Source: JANRKF01 sp033763575
Lineage (GTDB): Bacteria > Pseudomonadota > Alphaproteobacteria > Rickettsiales > SXRF01
Reading direction: 5' to 3'
Length of the DNA stretch: 64,000 bases
Assembly: GCA_033763575.1 (NCBI GenBank)
Contig: JANRKF010000013.1
Location: 1-64,000 of the forward strand
The position numbers and the translations under genes were made by a program. Below, piece after piece: positions 16,913 through 24,703 of the stretch. Every line of letters starts with the position of its first letter. The first letter of the stretch is position 1. The notes under the pieces were generated by a model. That model did no database searches. It was not told the DNA's origin and worked only from the letters and a program-made list of their open reading frames with translations.

Positions 16913-18850
16913 ATGCCCATTATCACCCTTCCCGATGGCTCCACCCGTTCCTTCGATAAACCCGTGACCGGCGCGGAGCTTGCCGCGTCGATTGGCGCGG
17001 GGCTGGCCAAGGCGGCGCTTGCCATGAAGGTCGATGGCGTGCAGCGCGATTTATACCTGCCGATCGAAAACGATGCGAAGGTGGAGATACTCACGCCGAA
17101 ACAGCCGGAGGGGCTGGACATATTGCGCCACACCACCACCGCGCAGGTGCTGGCCCGCGCCGTGAAAGAGCTTTATCCCGGCACAAAGCTCGCCATCGGG
17201 CCAACGGTGGAGAACGGTTTTTATTACGACGTCGAAGCGCCGTCGCCGATTTCCGAGGGCGATTTACCGAAGATCGAAGCGCGCATGCGCGAGATCATGT
17301 CCGAGGGCAAGCCGGTCACCCGCGAAATGTGGAGCCGCGAGGACGCCATTAAATTATTCGAGTCGCGCGGCGAGCCTTATAAAGCCGACATCATTTTTAA
17401 TGCGCCCGCCGATGACACCACCGAGGAGGGTAAAATTTCGCTCTACCGGCAGGGTGAGGGCGAGGGGGCGTTTATTGACCTTTGCCGTGGCCCGCACGTG
17501 CCGAATTTTTCGCATCTTTCGCCTGCCTTCAAGCTCATGCGCGTGGCCGGGGCCTATTGGCGGGGTGATGCTAAAAACAAACAGCTCACCCGTATTTACG
17601 GCGTGCAGTTCGCCACCGAGAAAGAGCTGAAACAATATCTGCTGCAACTCGAAGAGGCCGATAAGCGCGACCACAGGAAACTAGGGCGGGAGCTGGATTT
17701 ATTCCACATCGAGGAGCATTCGCCGGGCATGATTTTCTGGCACGATAAAGGCTGGACGATTTACCGTATCCTGGAAAATTTCATCCGCGATAAAATCCGC
17801 GCGAAGGGCTATATCGAAGTGAAAACGCCAATTCTTGTGGATCGCAGCCTGTGGGAAGCCAGCGGCCACTGGGAAAAATTCCGCGAAAATATGTTTGTGG
17901 CGCCGAGCGATGAAGATAAATTCCTCGCCGTGAAGCCGATGAACTGCCCCTGCCACGTGCAGATTTTCCGCCAAGGCCTCAAAAGCTACCGCGACCTCCC
18001 ATTACGCATGGCCGAATTCGGCACCTGCCACCGCAATGAATCGAGCGGCAGTATGCACGGCATCATGCGCATTCGCGGCTTCACGCAGGATGATGCGCAT
18101 ATTTTCTGCACCGAAGACCAGATCACGTCGGAGACCATCGCCTTCTGCGAGTTGCTGATGGAGGTTTACAAGGCGTTCGGGTTTACCGAGGTGCAGGTGA
18201 AATTTTCCGACAGGCCGCCGGTGCGGGCGGGCAGCGATGAAACATGGGACAAGGCCGAGGCCGCGCTCAAGGAAGCGGTCATGGCGGCGGGGCTGGAATA
18301 TACGCTCAACCCCGGCGAGGGCGCTTTTTACGGCCCGAAGCTGGAATTCGTGCTGCGTGACGCCATCGGGCGCGATTGGCAGTGTGGCACGCTGCAGGTG
18401 GATTTCGTGCTGCCGGAGCGGCTGGACGCCAACTATATCGCCGAGGACGGCAACAAGCGCCGCCCGGTCATGCTCCACCGTGCCATTCTTGGCTCGCTTG
18501 AACGGTTTATCGGCATATTGATCGAGGAATATTCGGGCAAATTCCCGCTGTGGCTCGCGCCTGTGCAGGTGGTGGTCGCGACCATTACCGATGCCGCCAT
18601 TCCTTATGCCGGAGAGGTGCTGGCCAGGCTCAAAGCCGCCGGAATCCGCGCCGAGCTGGACGACCGCAACGAGAAGATCAACTATAAAATCCGCGAGCAT
18701 AGCCTCCAGAAAGTCCCGCTCATCTTCGTTGTCGGGGCGAAAGAGGCCGAGGGCGGCATGGTCAATATCCGCAAGCTCGGCAGCGAACAGCAGGAGCTGG
18801 TTGCGCTCACCGACGCCATCGCGGAATTGCAGGCGGCGACCCGCCCGTAA
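16913..18850 (+). CDS. thrS: threonyl-tRNA synthetase
   Basis: A class II aminoacyl-tRNA synthetase with all the usual parts. They are the TGS domain (residues 1-62), the editing domain with the zinc-like HxxxH motif (LDILRHTTTAQVLARAV; about residue 68), SAD, then the catalytic core: motif 1 near VKTPILVDRSLWEASGH, the zinc ligand Cys in KPMNCPCHVQIF, motif 2 FGTCHRNESSGSMHGIMRIRGFTQDDAHIF, and motif 3 HRAILGSLERFIGILIEEY. The anticodon-binding domain ends ELQAATRP. At 645 residues it is full length. The ribosome site AAAGG sits 7 bp before the ATG. Confidence 0.97.
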   Translation: MPIITLPDGSTRSFDKPVTGAELAASIGAGLAKAALAMKVDGVQRDLYLPIENDAKVEILTPKQPEGLDILRHTTTAQVLARAVKELYPGTKLAIGPTVENGFYYDVEAPSPISEGDLPKIEARMREIMSEGKPVTREMWSREDAIKLFESRGEPYKADIIFNAPADDTTEEGKISLYRQGEGEGAFIDLCRGPHVPNFSHLSPAFKLMRVAGAYWRGDAKNKQLTRIYGVQFATEKELKQYLLQLEEADKRDHRKLGRELDLFHIEEHSPGMIFWHDKGWTIYRILENFIRDKIRAKGYIEVKTPILVDRSLWEASGHWEKFRENMFVAPSDEDKFLAVKPMNCPCHVQIFRQGLKSYRDLPLRMAEFGTCHRNESSGSMHGIMRIRGFTQDDAHIFCTEDQITSETIAFCELLMEVYKAFGFTEVQVKFSDRPPVRAGSDETWDKAEAALKEAVMAAGLEYTLNPGEGAFYGPKLEFVLRDAIGRDWQCGTLQVDFVLPERLDANYIAEDGNKRRPVMLHRAILGSLERFIGILIEEYSGKFPLWLAPVQVVVATITDAAIPYAGEVLARLKAAGIRAELDDRNEKINYKIREHSLQKVPLIFVVGAKEAEGGMVNIRKLGSEQQELVALTDAIAELQAATRP

Positions 18851-18878
18851 TTTCCTATAAAAATACTGTTTTTTGCTG

Positions 18879-18907
18879 TTGACTTCATAACTCTCTTGAA
18901 TTAGCTT
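18879..18907 (+). promoter_or_regulatory. candidate promoter of rplM-rpsI
   Basis: TTGACT (18879-18884) is followed after 17 bp by a weak -10-like TAGCTT (18902-18907), 46 bp before the rplM ATG. The -10 is poor, so the exact site is uncertain. Confidence 0.3.
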
Positions 18908-18953
18908 GCGCATCCCAAAAGACCGAATTTTAACTGGAAAACTTGAGTACGCT

Positions 18954-19415
18954 ATGTCAACCTATTCTGCTAAGCCTAAGGAAGTAACTAAGAAATGGCT
19001 TGTGATCGACGCTGAAGGCGTGGTCCTTGGCCGTCTTGCTTCGGAAGTGGCGAAATTGCTGCGCGGCAAACATAAAACCATCTTCACCCCGCATATCGAT
19101 ACGGGTGACAATGTGGTGGTTATCAATGCCGACAAGGTGAAAATCACCGGCAAAAAACTCACCGACAAGGTGTATTACCGCCATACCGGCCACCCAGGCG
19201 GCGTGAAAAGCGCAACGCCGGAATTCATTTTGAACAGCGCCTATCCTTCCCGCGTGCTGGAAAAAGCCGTTGAGCGCATGTTGCCGAAAGACAGCCCGCT
19301 GGCGCGTGACCAGTTTGCCAAGCTGCGTGTCTATGCCGGTGCCGAGCATCCGCATATCGCACAAAATCCTGAAATATATGACTTCGCGAAAAAGAATCCT
19401 AAAAACAAGAGATAG
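18954..19415 (+). CDS. rplM: 50S ribosomal protein L13
   Basis: L13 is an early 23S rRNA-binding protein. Typical segments are KWLVIDAEGVVLGRLASEVAKLLRGKHK, DNVVVINADKVKITGKKLTDKVYYRHTGHPGG, and AVERMLPKDSPLARDQFAKLRVYAGAEHPH. The ATG at 18954 gives the usual 153 residues starting STYSAKPKEVTKKW. A TTG 48 bp upstream is in frame but would add a tail not found in the family. It precedes rpsI by 5 bp, the standard rplM-rpsI pair. Confidence 0.96.
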   Translation: MSTYSAKPKEVTKKWLVIDAEGVVLGRLASEVAKLLRGKHKTIFTPHIDTGDNVVVINADKVKITGKKLTDKVYYRHTGHPGGVKSATPEFILNSAYPSRVLEKAVERMLPKDSPLARDQFAKLRVYAGAEHPHIAQNPEIYDFAKKNPKNKR

Positions 19416-19420
19416 AGACC

Positions 19421-19948
19421 ATGGCCACTGAGAAAAAAGCACCTGCGAAAACCGCTGCGACCAAAGCTCCTGCTAAAGCTGCCGCCCCAAAGGCGAAAGC
19501 GGCCCCCAAGGCACCTGTTGCGGCAAAACCAAAAGCGCCTAAGGCGGCCAAAAGCAAAAATGTTGCGCTGGCTTATGGCACCGGTCGCCGTAAATCGTCG
19601 GTGGCGCGTGTGTGGCTGAAACAGGGTTCCGGTAAAATCACCGTGAATGGCCGCGACCTCGAAGTATATTTTGCGCGCCCGGTGCTGCGCATGATCATCA
19701 ACCAGCCTTTCGCGACCATTGATCGCATTGGCAACTATGATATCGAATGCACCGTTGAAGGCGGCGGCCTTTCCGGCCAGGCCGGTGCGGTTCGCCTCGG
19801 CATCAGCCGTGCGCTTGACCTGCATGATGAAACCTACCACAGCGCACTGCGCAAGGGCGGCTTCCTCACCCGCGACAGCCGCGTGGTTGAACGTAAGAAA
19901 TACGGCCATAAAAAAGCCCGCCGTTCCTTCCAGTTCAGCAAACGTTAA
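19421..19948 (+). CDS. rpsI: 30S ribosomal protein S9 with Lys/Ala/Pro-rich N-terminal extension
   Basis: The S9 domain begins near residue 48 (YGTGRRKSSVARVWLK) and ends with the conserved KKYGHKKARRSFQFSKR tail, which reaches the P site of the ribosome. The first 45 residues are an extension of Lys, Ala and Pro repeats (KAPAKTAATKAPAKAAAPK and so on). Similar basic extensions occur on S9 of many alphaproteobacteria. It probably contacts rRNA or is disordered. The same composition appears in the CarD tail at 45.6 kb. Confidence 0.96.
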   Translation: MATEKKAPAKTAATKAPAKAAAPKAKAAPKAPVAAKPKAPKAAKSKNVALAYGTGRRKSSVARVWLKQGSGKITVNGRDLEVYFARPVLRMIINQPFATIDRIGNYDIECTVEGGGLSGQAGAVRLGISRALDLHDETYHSALRKGGFLTRDSRVVERKKYGHKKARRSFQFSKR

Positions 19949-20006
19949 TCGTTTTATCTCGCTATTACCGCTATTTCCCGGCGCATTGCCGTGCTGCAAC
20001 CAGTGT

Positions 20007-20034
20007 TTGCATCGCGCTGCTTTTGCTGTATAGT
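20007..20034 (+). promoter_or_regulatory. candidate promoter of psd
   Basis: TTGCAT (20007-20012), 16 bp, then TATAGT (20029-20034), 35 bp before the psd start. This is a reasonable match for a housekeeping promoter. Confidence 0.35.
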
Positions 20035-20068
20035 TTTTTCCTCTTTTTCAATTTAACAGTGAGCCATT

Positions 20069-20785
20069 ATGAGCAATCAGGATAACCATCTACTCGAAAC
20101 CATCAAAGCGGTACTGGTGCCGATTCACCCGGCGGGCTGGATGTTTGTCGCCATTTTTGCCGTGACCACACTGGTCCTCGGCCTGCTTTCTACCGCATTC
20201 CTGTGGATCGGCCTGATTGCGACCGGCTGGTGCCTGTATTTCTTCCGCGATCCGGTGCGGGTCACGCCGATCCGCGAAGGGCTGATGGTGAGCCCGGCCG
20301 ATGGCGTGGTGCAAAAAATCACGAATGTGGTGCCACCGGCGGAGATGATGCTGGGAAGCGAGGAGCGTGTGCGCATCAGCATTTTTCTGAATGTTTTCGA
20401 CGTGCATGTGAATCGTATTCCGATGGAAGGAAGTGTCACCAAGATGCATTACCATCCGGGCCGTTTTTTCAACGCGTCGCTCGATAAGGCGAGCGAAGAA
20501 AACGAGCGTCAGGAAATCACCGTCACCATGCCGGATGGCGACAAATATGGCGTGGTGCAGATTGCCGGGCTGGTGGCGCGGCGCATTTTATGCGATTTGC
20601 ATGAGGGCGAATCGGTGCGCACCGGCGAGCGTTTCGGCATCATCCGTTTCGGCAGCCGCGTTGACATCTACCTGCCGGTGAGCGCCATTCCGATGGTGAT
20701 CGAAGGCCAGCGCTCCGTCGGCGGCGAGACCATCATCGCCGACCTGAAAAGCCGCGAAGATGCAAGGGTAGGGAACAAGCATTGA
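20069..20785 (+). CDS. psd: phosphatidylserine decarboxylase proenzyme
   Basis: This short-form (PSD-A type) enzyme makes phosphatidylethanolamine from phosphatidylserine. It has two N-terminal membrane stretches (residues 22-55), the FFRDPVRVTP and SPADGVVQKI motifs, FLNVFDVHVNRIP and the pyruvoyl self-cleavage site Gly-Ser in RFGSRVDIYLP (about residue 194). The short length of 238 residues matches the alphaproteobacterial form. pssA, the preceding step of the pathway, lies 420 bp downstream in the same direction. Confidence 0.94.
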   Translation: MSNQDNHLLETIKAVLVPIHPAGWMFVAIFAVTTLVLGLLSTAFLWIGLIATGWCLYFFRDPVRVTPIREGLMVSPADGVVQKITNVVPPAEMMLGSEERVRISIFLNVFDVHVNRIPMEGSVTKMHYHPGRFFNASLDKASEENERQEITVTMPDGDKYGVVQIAGLVARRILCDLHEGESVRTGERFGIIRFGSRVDIYLPVSAIPMVIEGQRSVGGETIIADLKSREDARVGNKH

Positions 20786-20786
20786 T

Positions 20787-21200
20787 ATGCATCAAGGTAC
20801 ATGGATAGAAAAAATAATGATAATGAAGCACGATCTGTTCACCTATGCAGCGGTGCATGCGGAGTCTGAGTACGTATCTATGATAAATGTAGCGCTTGAG
20901 AAATGTGACAAAGATTGGGAAAATACCAGACAAGCCTTATATGAAATAGCTAACACCCAACAACTCGACCTGGACGGCAATCTGCCGGATCTGGATGAGC
21001 TGATTCCACGTTATCCTGCGTTGGAATCCCTCAAACAGATCGTCGCTCTCCATGCTCGTTTTTTTCAGCAAACACCAAGTTCTGAGGTAGTACCTCCCGA
21101 TGCATCTTTTTCTCCACCCAAGCCGCTTGGCAGGTGGACGGCAGAACAACTTTTTTCTCCGGCTGACCCCGCAGCCATCGATCGTTCACGCGACAACTAA
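20787..21200 (+). CDS. hypothetical protein between psd and pssA
   Basis: I do not recognise it. The open frame starts 1 bp after the psd stop. In-frame ATGs at 20817 and 20823 are also possible, and none has a strong ribosome site. The predicted product is acidic and helical, without membrane segments or cysteine motifs, and its low-GC codon use differs from its GC-rich neighbours. It interrupts an otherwise common psd-pssA pair, so it may be a later arrival. It ends 5 bp before pssA, so it would be co-transcribed. Confidence 0.5.
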   Translation: MHQGTWIEKIMIMKHDLFTYAAVHAESEYVSMINVALEKCDKDWENTRQALYEIANTQQLDLDGNLPDLDELIPRYPALESLKQIVALHARFFQQTPSSEVVPPDASFSPPKPLGRWTAEQLFSPADPAAIDRSRDN

Positions 21201-21205
21201 CCCCC

Positions 21206-21967
21206 ATGCCCACCCCACACAAACCGCGCCTGCGCGAACAGCCGATCAGCCGGATTTTCCCGAACATGATTACGCTGGCGGGCATGTGCTGCGGGCTGTC
21301 GGCGATTCGTTTTGCCATCGGCGAGCGCTGGGAGCTGGCGGTGGCGTTCATCATCGCGGCGGCGATCATCGACGGCATGGACGGGCGGGTGGCGCGGCTG
21401 CTCGGTGCGACCAGCGAGTTCGGCGCGCAGCTTGATTCGCTTTCCGATTTTGTGTGTTTCGGCGTCGCCCCAGCGCTGGTGATGTATATCTGGCTGCTGC
21501 ATGATATTCGCGGCATCGGCTGGGCGGTCACGCTGTTTTACGTCATTTGCGCGGCGCTGCGGCTTGCGCGGTTCAACACCGCGCTCACCAACACGCCCAA
21601 ATATCCATGGAGCAACCAGTTTTTCACCGGCGTGCCGTCACCGGCGGGCGGGATTTTATGCCTGCTGCCGATGATCTTTTTCCTGCAAATAGGTGAAGAG
21701 CTTCAGCTGACGCCGGCGCTGGTGGCGGTGCATGTGGTGATGGTAGGAGCGCTGATGGCCAGCCGCCTGCCGACATTTGCCGGAAAAAACCTTCGCATCC
21801 CGCACGAGCATATCCTGCCGTTCATGATCGGAGCGAGCTTCCTGATGGTGCTGCTCATCATCGAGCCGTGGCTGATGATTTCAGTGTTTGGTATCGCCTA
21901 TATTGTGTCGATTTATTTCAGCATGCGCCGCTACCGCAAGCTTGCCCGCGCCGATGAAGGCAAGTGA
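21206..21967 (+). CDS. pssA: CDP-diacylglycerol-serine O-phosphatidyltransferase
   Basis: A membrane CDP-alcohol phosphotransferase that joins serine to CDP-diacylglycerol. The signature D-G-x2-A-R-x8-G-x3-D-x3-D is present as DGMDGRVARLLGATSEFGAQLDSLSDFV (about residues 56-83). About seven hydrophobic helices follow to residue 245. Together with psd it supplies phosphatidylethanolamine. Confidence 0.94.
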   Translation: MPTPHKPRLREQPISRIFPNMITLAGMCCGLSAIRFAIGERWELAVAFIIAAAIIDGMDGRVARLLGATSEFGAQLDSLSDFVCFGVAPALVMYIWLLHDIRGIGWAVTLFYVICAALRLARFNTALTNTPKYPWSNQFFTGVPSPAGGILCLLPMIFFLQIGEELQLTPALVAVHVVMVGALMASRLPTFAGKNLRIPHEHILPFMIGASFLMVLLIIEPWLMISVFGIAYIVSIYFSMRRYRKLARADEGK

Positions 21968-22162
21968 TGCCGGTTTACATTATTTGCAAAGAATGATAGC
22001 ACATCGTGCTGCGGGCAGTGGAATAAGGGAGTGGCCGCTGCGCCCCCCGAAGCCTTAGCGAAGGCGGAAGTCTTGATCCAAAGGGCACGAAGCCAGTAGG
22101 CCAAGTGTCAAAACAGTCGTAGGTTGGCGTGATTTTTTAACGCCGAAAGGCAAATTTTATGT
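21968..22162. other. noncoding leader upstream of the tRNA-Ser array
   Basis: No gene is seen. The stretch holds a copy of the short palindromic repeat also found in rmlB (GAAGCCTTAGCGAAGGCGG, 22048-22066). It also holds the 19-mer GTTGGCGTGATTTTTTAAC (22123-22141), which recurs with one mismatch at 22267-22285. Both 19-mers lie 39-40 bp before a tRNA-Ser 5' end, so they are probably the tRNA promoter region, duplicated with the gene. Confidence 0.5.
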
Positions 22163-22204
22163 GGAAGAGTGGCCGAGTGGTTTAAGGCAGCAGTCTTGAA
22201 AACT
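22163..22204 (+). pseudogene. 5' half of the original tRNA-Ser(UGA), split by the island
   Basis: The sequence runs from the acceptor strand GGAAGAG through the D arm to the anticodon loop (CTTGAAA) and stops after ACT. Its acceptor strand pairs perfectly with CTCTTCC at 33362-33368. Its anticodon stem completes with the fragment at 33315-33372. The two pieces together fold into a normal 90-nt tRNA-Ser. Alone this half cannot make a tRNA. Confidence 0.85.
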
Positions 22205-22218
22205 AGTGCCAAAGGTAT

Positions 22219-22263
22219 GGAAGGGTGTCCGAGTGGTTTAAGGAACCGGTCTTGAAAACCGGT
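22219..22263 (+). pseudogene. second tRNA-Ser 5' half, different allele
   Basis: GGAAGGG, a D arm and a complete anticodon arm (CCGGT CTTGAAA ACCGG, anticodon UGA) are present. The variable arm, T arm and 3' acceptor strand are missing, and no matching 3' end (CCCTTCC) exists in the window. It differs from the other two copies in the acceptor and anticodon stems, so it came from a different tRNA-Ser gene, perhaps from an earlier element. Confidence 0.75.
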
Positions 22264-22305
22264 GAAGTTGGAGTGATTTTTTAACCCGGATTTGGGTAGC
22301 GATAT

Positions 22306-22395
22306 GGAAGCTTGGCCGAGTGGTTTAAGGCAGCAGTCTTGAAAACTGCCGAGGGGGCAACTCCTCCGTGAGTTCGAATCTCACAGCTTCCGCCA
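22306..22395 (+). tRNA. tRNA-Ser (anticodon UGA)
   Basis: A complete class II tRNA. The acceptor is GGAAGCT/AGCTTCC, with a D arm, anticodon stem GCAGT/ACTGC and loop CTTGAAA (anticodon TGA, 22340-22342). The long variable arm is GAGGGGGCAACTCCTC, the T arm GTGAG TTCGAAT CTCAC, the discriminator G, and CCA is encoded. It lies at the left end of the island and probably replaces the function of the split gene. Its 3' 58 bases are repeated, with a few changes, at 33315-33372. Confidence 0.97.
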
Positions 22396-22424
22396 CCACC
22401 CAGTTCGAATGCCAAAAACGTCCA

Positions 22425-22442
22425 TGGGACAATTCTGGGACA
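22425..22442 (+). promoter_or_regulatory. left TGGGACA pair, candidate recombinase arm sites
   Basis: TGGGACA occurs at 22425-22431 and 22436-22442, 11 bp start to start, 30 bp after the complete tRNA. The same heptamer pair with the same 11-bp step lies near the right end (33179 and 33190). Such paired short repeats near att cores are typical integrase arm sites. Binding is inferred. Confidence 0.45.
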
Positions 22443-22542
22443 GTTCAAAACAACAGGTGGCAAAAAATGAAATATAATATTCCCACTTCCAGTTAAGCAT
22501 CACATGAGCCAATGTAATCCTGATCCTATAACAGGAGGAAAT

Positions 22543-22704
22543 ATGTACGAACAGATATGTTATGAGTCACCATTCTTAAAAGAAGTCGTTGTACGCATTC
22601 TCGATAAGCGGTACAAACTTGAAACCGTCATCAAATGGGTAGCAGAAGTAGATCCCCGTGCACCAGAAAAGAAGCGCGGAAGACCCCGTAAGGCAAAGAT
22701 TTAA
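22543..22704 (+). CDS. small protein with AT-hook-like C-terminus
   Basis: The protein has 53 residues. The start at 22543 is set by a strong AGGAGG 5 bp upstream; an earlier ATG at 22504 has none. The C-terminus reads KKRGRPRKAKI, and the GRP core with flanking basic residues is the AT-hook motif that binds the minor groove of AT-rich DNA. The first 40 residues are not recognised. As the first gene inside the island it may be a small regulator. Function is not assigned. Confidence 0.6.
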   Translation: MYEQICYESPFLKEVVVRILDKRYKLETVIKWVAEVDPRAPEKKRGRPRKAKI

Positions 22705-22775
22705 CTCAATAATAATACCTGCTCCTCGCAATGCTGTTGTGGAAGGGATATTACTGATCACATAGATCAATACAC

Positions 22776-22826
22776 TGCTCCGTATCCAGCAATATTGCTG
22801 GGTTTTACGCAACACACTACGGAGCA
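22776..22826 (+). promoter_or_regulatory. nested inverted repeat covering the ribosome site of the next gene
   Basis: TGCTCCGTA (22776-22784) is the exact reverse complement of TACGGAGCA (22818-22826). Between them lies the perfect 16-bp palindrome CCAGCAATATTGCTGG (22786-22801). The right arm contains the GGAG ribosome site of the gene at 22833. It could be a protein operator or an RNA hairpin that hides the ribosome site. Confidence 0.55.
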
Positions 22827-22832
22827 ACACCT

Positions 22833-23051
22833 ATGGACACGAACGATTCACCCAAGCAGCAAACGCGCCTCATCCCCGTCACGAAGTGGAATGAATACCA
22901 TCAATGGCCACCCGTCGGCGGGATGCGTCATCTCATCTTTTTTGCGAAAAAGAACGGCTTTGAAAAAGTCATCCGCCGCTGCGGTCGGCGCGTGCTGATT
23001 GACGAAGCCGCGTTCTTCGCATGGATGGAGGAGCAAAATGCAAAACGCTAA
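22833..23051 (+). CDS. small helix-turn-helix (excisionase/AlpA-like) protein
   Basis: The 72 residues include KWNEYHQWPPVGGMRHLIFFAKKNGFEKVIRRCGRRVLIDEAAFFAWM. This has the winged-helix layout of excisionase/MerR-like DNA-binding domains of mobile elements: a short first helix, GFEKVIRRCGRRVLID, then a last helix that sets the wing. Proteins of this kind often sit beside an integrase and control excision. Here the integrase is gone. The GGAG ribosome site lies in the hairpin described at 22776-22826. Confidence 0.55.
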   Translation: MDTNDSPKQQTRLIPVTKWNEYHQWPPVGGMRHLIFFAKKNGFEKVIRRCGRRVLIDEAAFFAWMEEQNAKR

Positions 23052-23053
23052 AT

Positions 23054-23263
23054 TCAGACAGGTTGCTGCGCGGGCTGGATATAATTGCTCGCCACCTCGA
23101 GCGCATGGGAGATTTGCTTATGAGTAAAATCCCGATGCAGCCATGGTATCCTGATGCGCATATAGGCGCGCCATTTCGCTAGATTCAGCGTCCAGATATT
23201 CATTTCGTTTCGCAAGTATTGGGATGAAATGTTGGATTTGCTGGGCTTCCAGCTGATACGCAC
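23054..23263 (-). CDS. possible small protein downstream of DUF3768
   Basis: A 69-codon frame with arginine- and tryptophan-rich residues and no recognised domain, starting about 47 bp after the DUF3768 gene on the same strand. It has no clear ribosome site. It could be a real accessory gene of the element or a chance frame. Confidence 0.25.
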   Translation of the reverse strand: MRISWKPSKSNISSQYLRNEMNIWTLNLAKWRAYMRIRIPWLHRDFTHKQISHALEVASNYIQPAQQPV

Positions 23264-23309
23264 CCGCCCAAAAAGCGAAATGCGGGGTGGTGCAAACTAC
23301 GCAGCGAAA

Positions 23310-23648
23310 TCAGTATTCGCTGGCGAGCATGATTGTCAGCACTCGTGTGGTGTTGTGGTTGTCGGAGGGGTCATCCGCGCCGAAGCACAAAGTGTGGTCG
23401 TAATAGTCGATTTTCCAGAAAAACGTGCACGATCCGAACATAATCCGACCGAAATCATGTTCGCGGTGTGGATCGTTGTCATCGGTGAAGTCATCAAATT
23501 CCGAAACGGCACGGAATAATTTCTCGCGTGTGGTATCGGGCAGTTCCTGCACCCCCTGTGTCATCATCACCTTGCCACCCCAGAACGTCTGCCGGAACCG
23601 ATCATTCAGCGCCGCAATCTGTTCGGCCTTGTCCATCATTTGCTGCAT
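23310..23648 (-). CDS. DUF3768 family protein
   Basis: The 112 residues match the DUF3768 pattern throughout: IAALNDRFRQTFWGGKVMMTQGVQELP, then FDDFTDDNDPHREHDFGRI, FFWKIDYYDHTLCFGADDPSDNHNTTRVLTIMLASEY. The family is frequent in alphaproteobacterial plasmids and islands. Its role is unknown. The start at 23648 has a purine-rich GGAGGAAAT just upstream. It diverges from the AbiE operon, so the interval 23650-23896 carries promoters for both directions. Confidence 0.85.
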   Translation of the reverse strand: MQQMMDKAEQIAALNDRFRQTFWGGKVMMTQGVQELPDTTREKLFRAVSEFDDFTDDNDPHREHDFGRIMFGSCTFFWKIDYYDHTLCFGADDPSDNHNTTRVLTIMLASEY

Positions 23649-23751
23649 ATTTCCTCCATAAAAAACAGCTGGTTACTGTCTCAAGGGGATAACAAGCTGG
23701 CAGCTGCAATCAATAGTCTTTTTGATGGAAGTACAGGTGGTTAGATAATAT

Positions 23752-23812
23752 TAGTATATTCTATATGCAGAAAACTCGTAAAAATCTAGTTTATTACATA
23801 TAGAATATACTA
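23752..23812 (+). promoter_or_regulatory. perfect 16-bp inverted repeat upstream of abiEi (IR1)
   Basis: TAGTATATTCTATATG (23752-23767) and its exact reverse complement CATATAGAATATACTA (23797-23812) are 29 bp apart. AbiEi antitoxins are known to bind inverted repeats in their own promoter and repress the operon, so this is the likely operator. Confidence 0.65.
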
Positions 23813-23836
23813 TGCGCCTTGCAAATAGGCATTAGT

Positions 23837-23897
23837 TAGTATATTGTATCCGTAGATAACAACTAAAAACAAAGTTTTCTACAGGTAGAATATATCA
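23837..23897 (+). promoter_or_regulatory. imperfect second inverted repeat up to the abiEi start (IR2)
   Basis: TAGTATATTGTATCCG (23837) faces AGGTAGAATATATCA (ending 23897 at the start codon). It is a degenerate copy of IR1, so the antitoxin may bind both, with the second directly blocking the ATG region. Confidence 0.5.
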
Positions 23898-24703
23898 TGC
23901 TCGTTAACCAGATAGAATTAAGCTCCAAGGCTTATTTGGCCAAGGTAGTTCAAGCTGCTGGCAGCGTCATCTCAATAGAAGATGCCGCCGCTGCTTTGGA
24001 TATTGATAATGTCGCGGCAAGCAGGCGTCTTTCTCTCTGGTCGCAACAGGGGTGGCTACGGCGAATCAAGAGAGGCATGTACACCCCCATTTCGATTGCA
24101 TCTGGCGGCGGCGAACAGGTGGTGGAAGATCCTTGGGTTCTAATTCCTGACTTATTCGGAGATGCCTACATAGGCGGATGGAGTGCTGCCGAATATTGGG
24201 AACTTACAGAGCAAATTTTTCGGGGAATATGTGTATTCACTACAAAACAGGTTCGTGAGAAAGAGGAAGTTATTCAAGGCATCACTTTCGTTACAAGGCA
24301 AATCAAACCAGAAAAATTGTTTGATCTGAAGCCTGTGTGGAGAGAGCAAACGAAGGTTTTTATCTCCAGCCCAGAAAAAACAATCATCGATATGTTGGAT
24401 ACACCAGAAATCGGTGGTGGAATCCGCCATATCTCAGACTGTCTAAAAATATATCTGCAGCGTGATAAAGCAGATGTAGCAGCATTGATAAAAACAGCGC
24501 TGCAGCAGAATAATGGCGCTGTCCTGAAGCGCCTCGGCTTTTTGTTAGAGAGAATTGGCTCAGATGAATCAGTGCTCAATACTCTCCGCGAACAGTTAAC
24601 CCAAGGAAATGCAAAACTTGACCCCGCGCTTAACTGCCCAAGGCTAATCAGTCGCTGGCGTTTGCTGGTGCCAGAAAATTGGCTGGAAGGTGATAGAGCA
24701 TGA
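23897..24703 (+). CDS. abiEi: AbiEi-type antitoxin (type IV TA/abortive infection)
   Basis: The N-terminal winged helix (residues 10-65, EDAAAALDIDNVAASRRLSLWSQQGWLRRIKRGMYTP) binds DNA. The C-terminal domain (residues 75-268) carries the AbiEi_1/AbiEi_4-type core (GDAYIGGWSAAEYWELTEQ, then FISSPEKTIIDMLDTPEIGGGIRHISDCL). In this family the antitoxin represses transcription and counteracts the AbiEii nucleotidyltransferase. It is 4 bp from abiEii (ATGA overlap). Its position after two inverted repeats fits autoregulation. Confidence 0.85.
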   Translation: MLVNQIELSSKAYLAKVVQAAGSVISIEDAAAALDIDNVAASRRLSLWSQQGWLRRIKRGMYTPISIASGGGEQVVEDPWVLIPDLFGDAYIGGWSAAEYWELTEQIFRGICVFTTKQVREKEEVIQGITFVTRQIKPEKLFDLKPVWREQTKVFISSPEKTIIDMLDTPEIGGGIRHISDCLKIYLQRDKADVAALIKTALQQNNGAVLKRLGFLLERIGSDESVLNTLREQLTQGNAKLDPALNCPRLISRWRLLVPENWLEGDRA

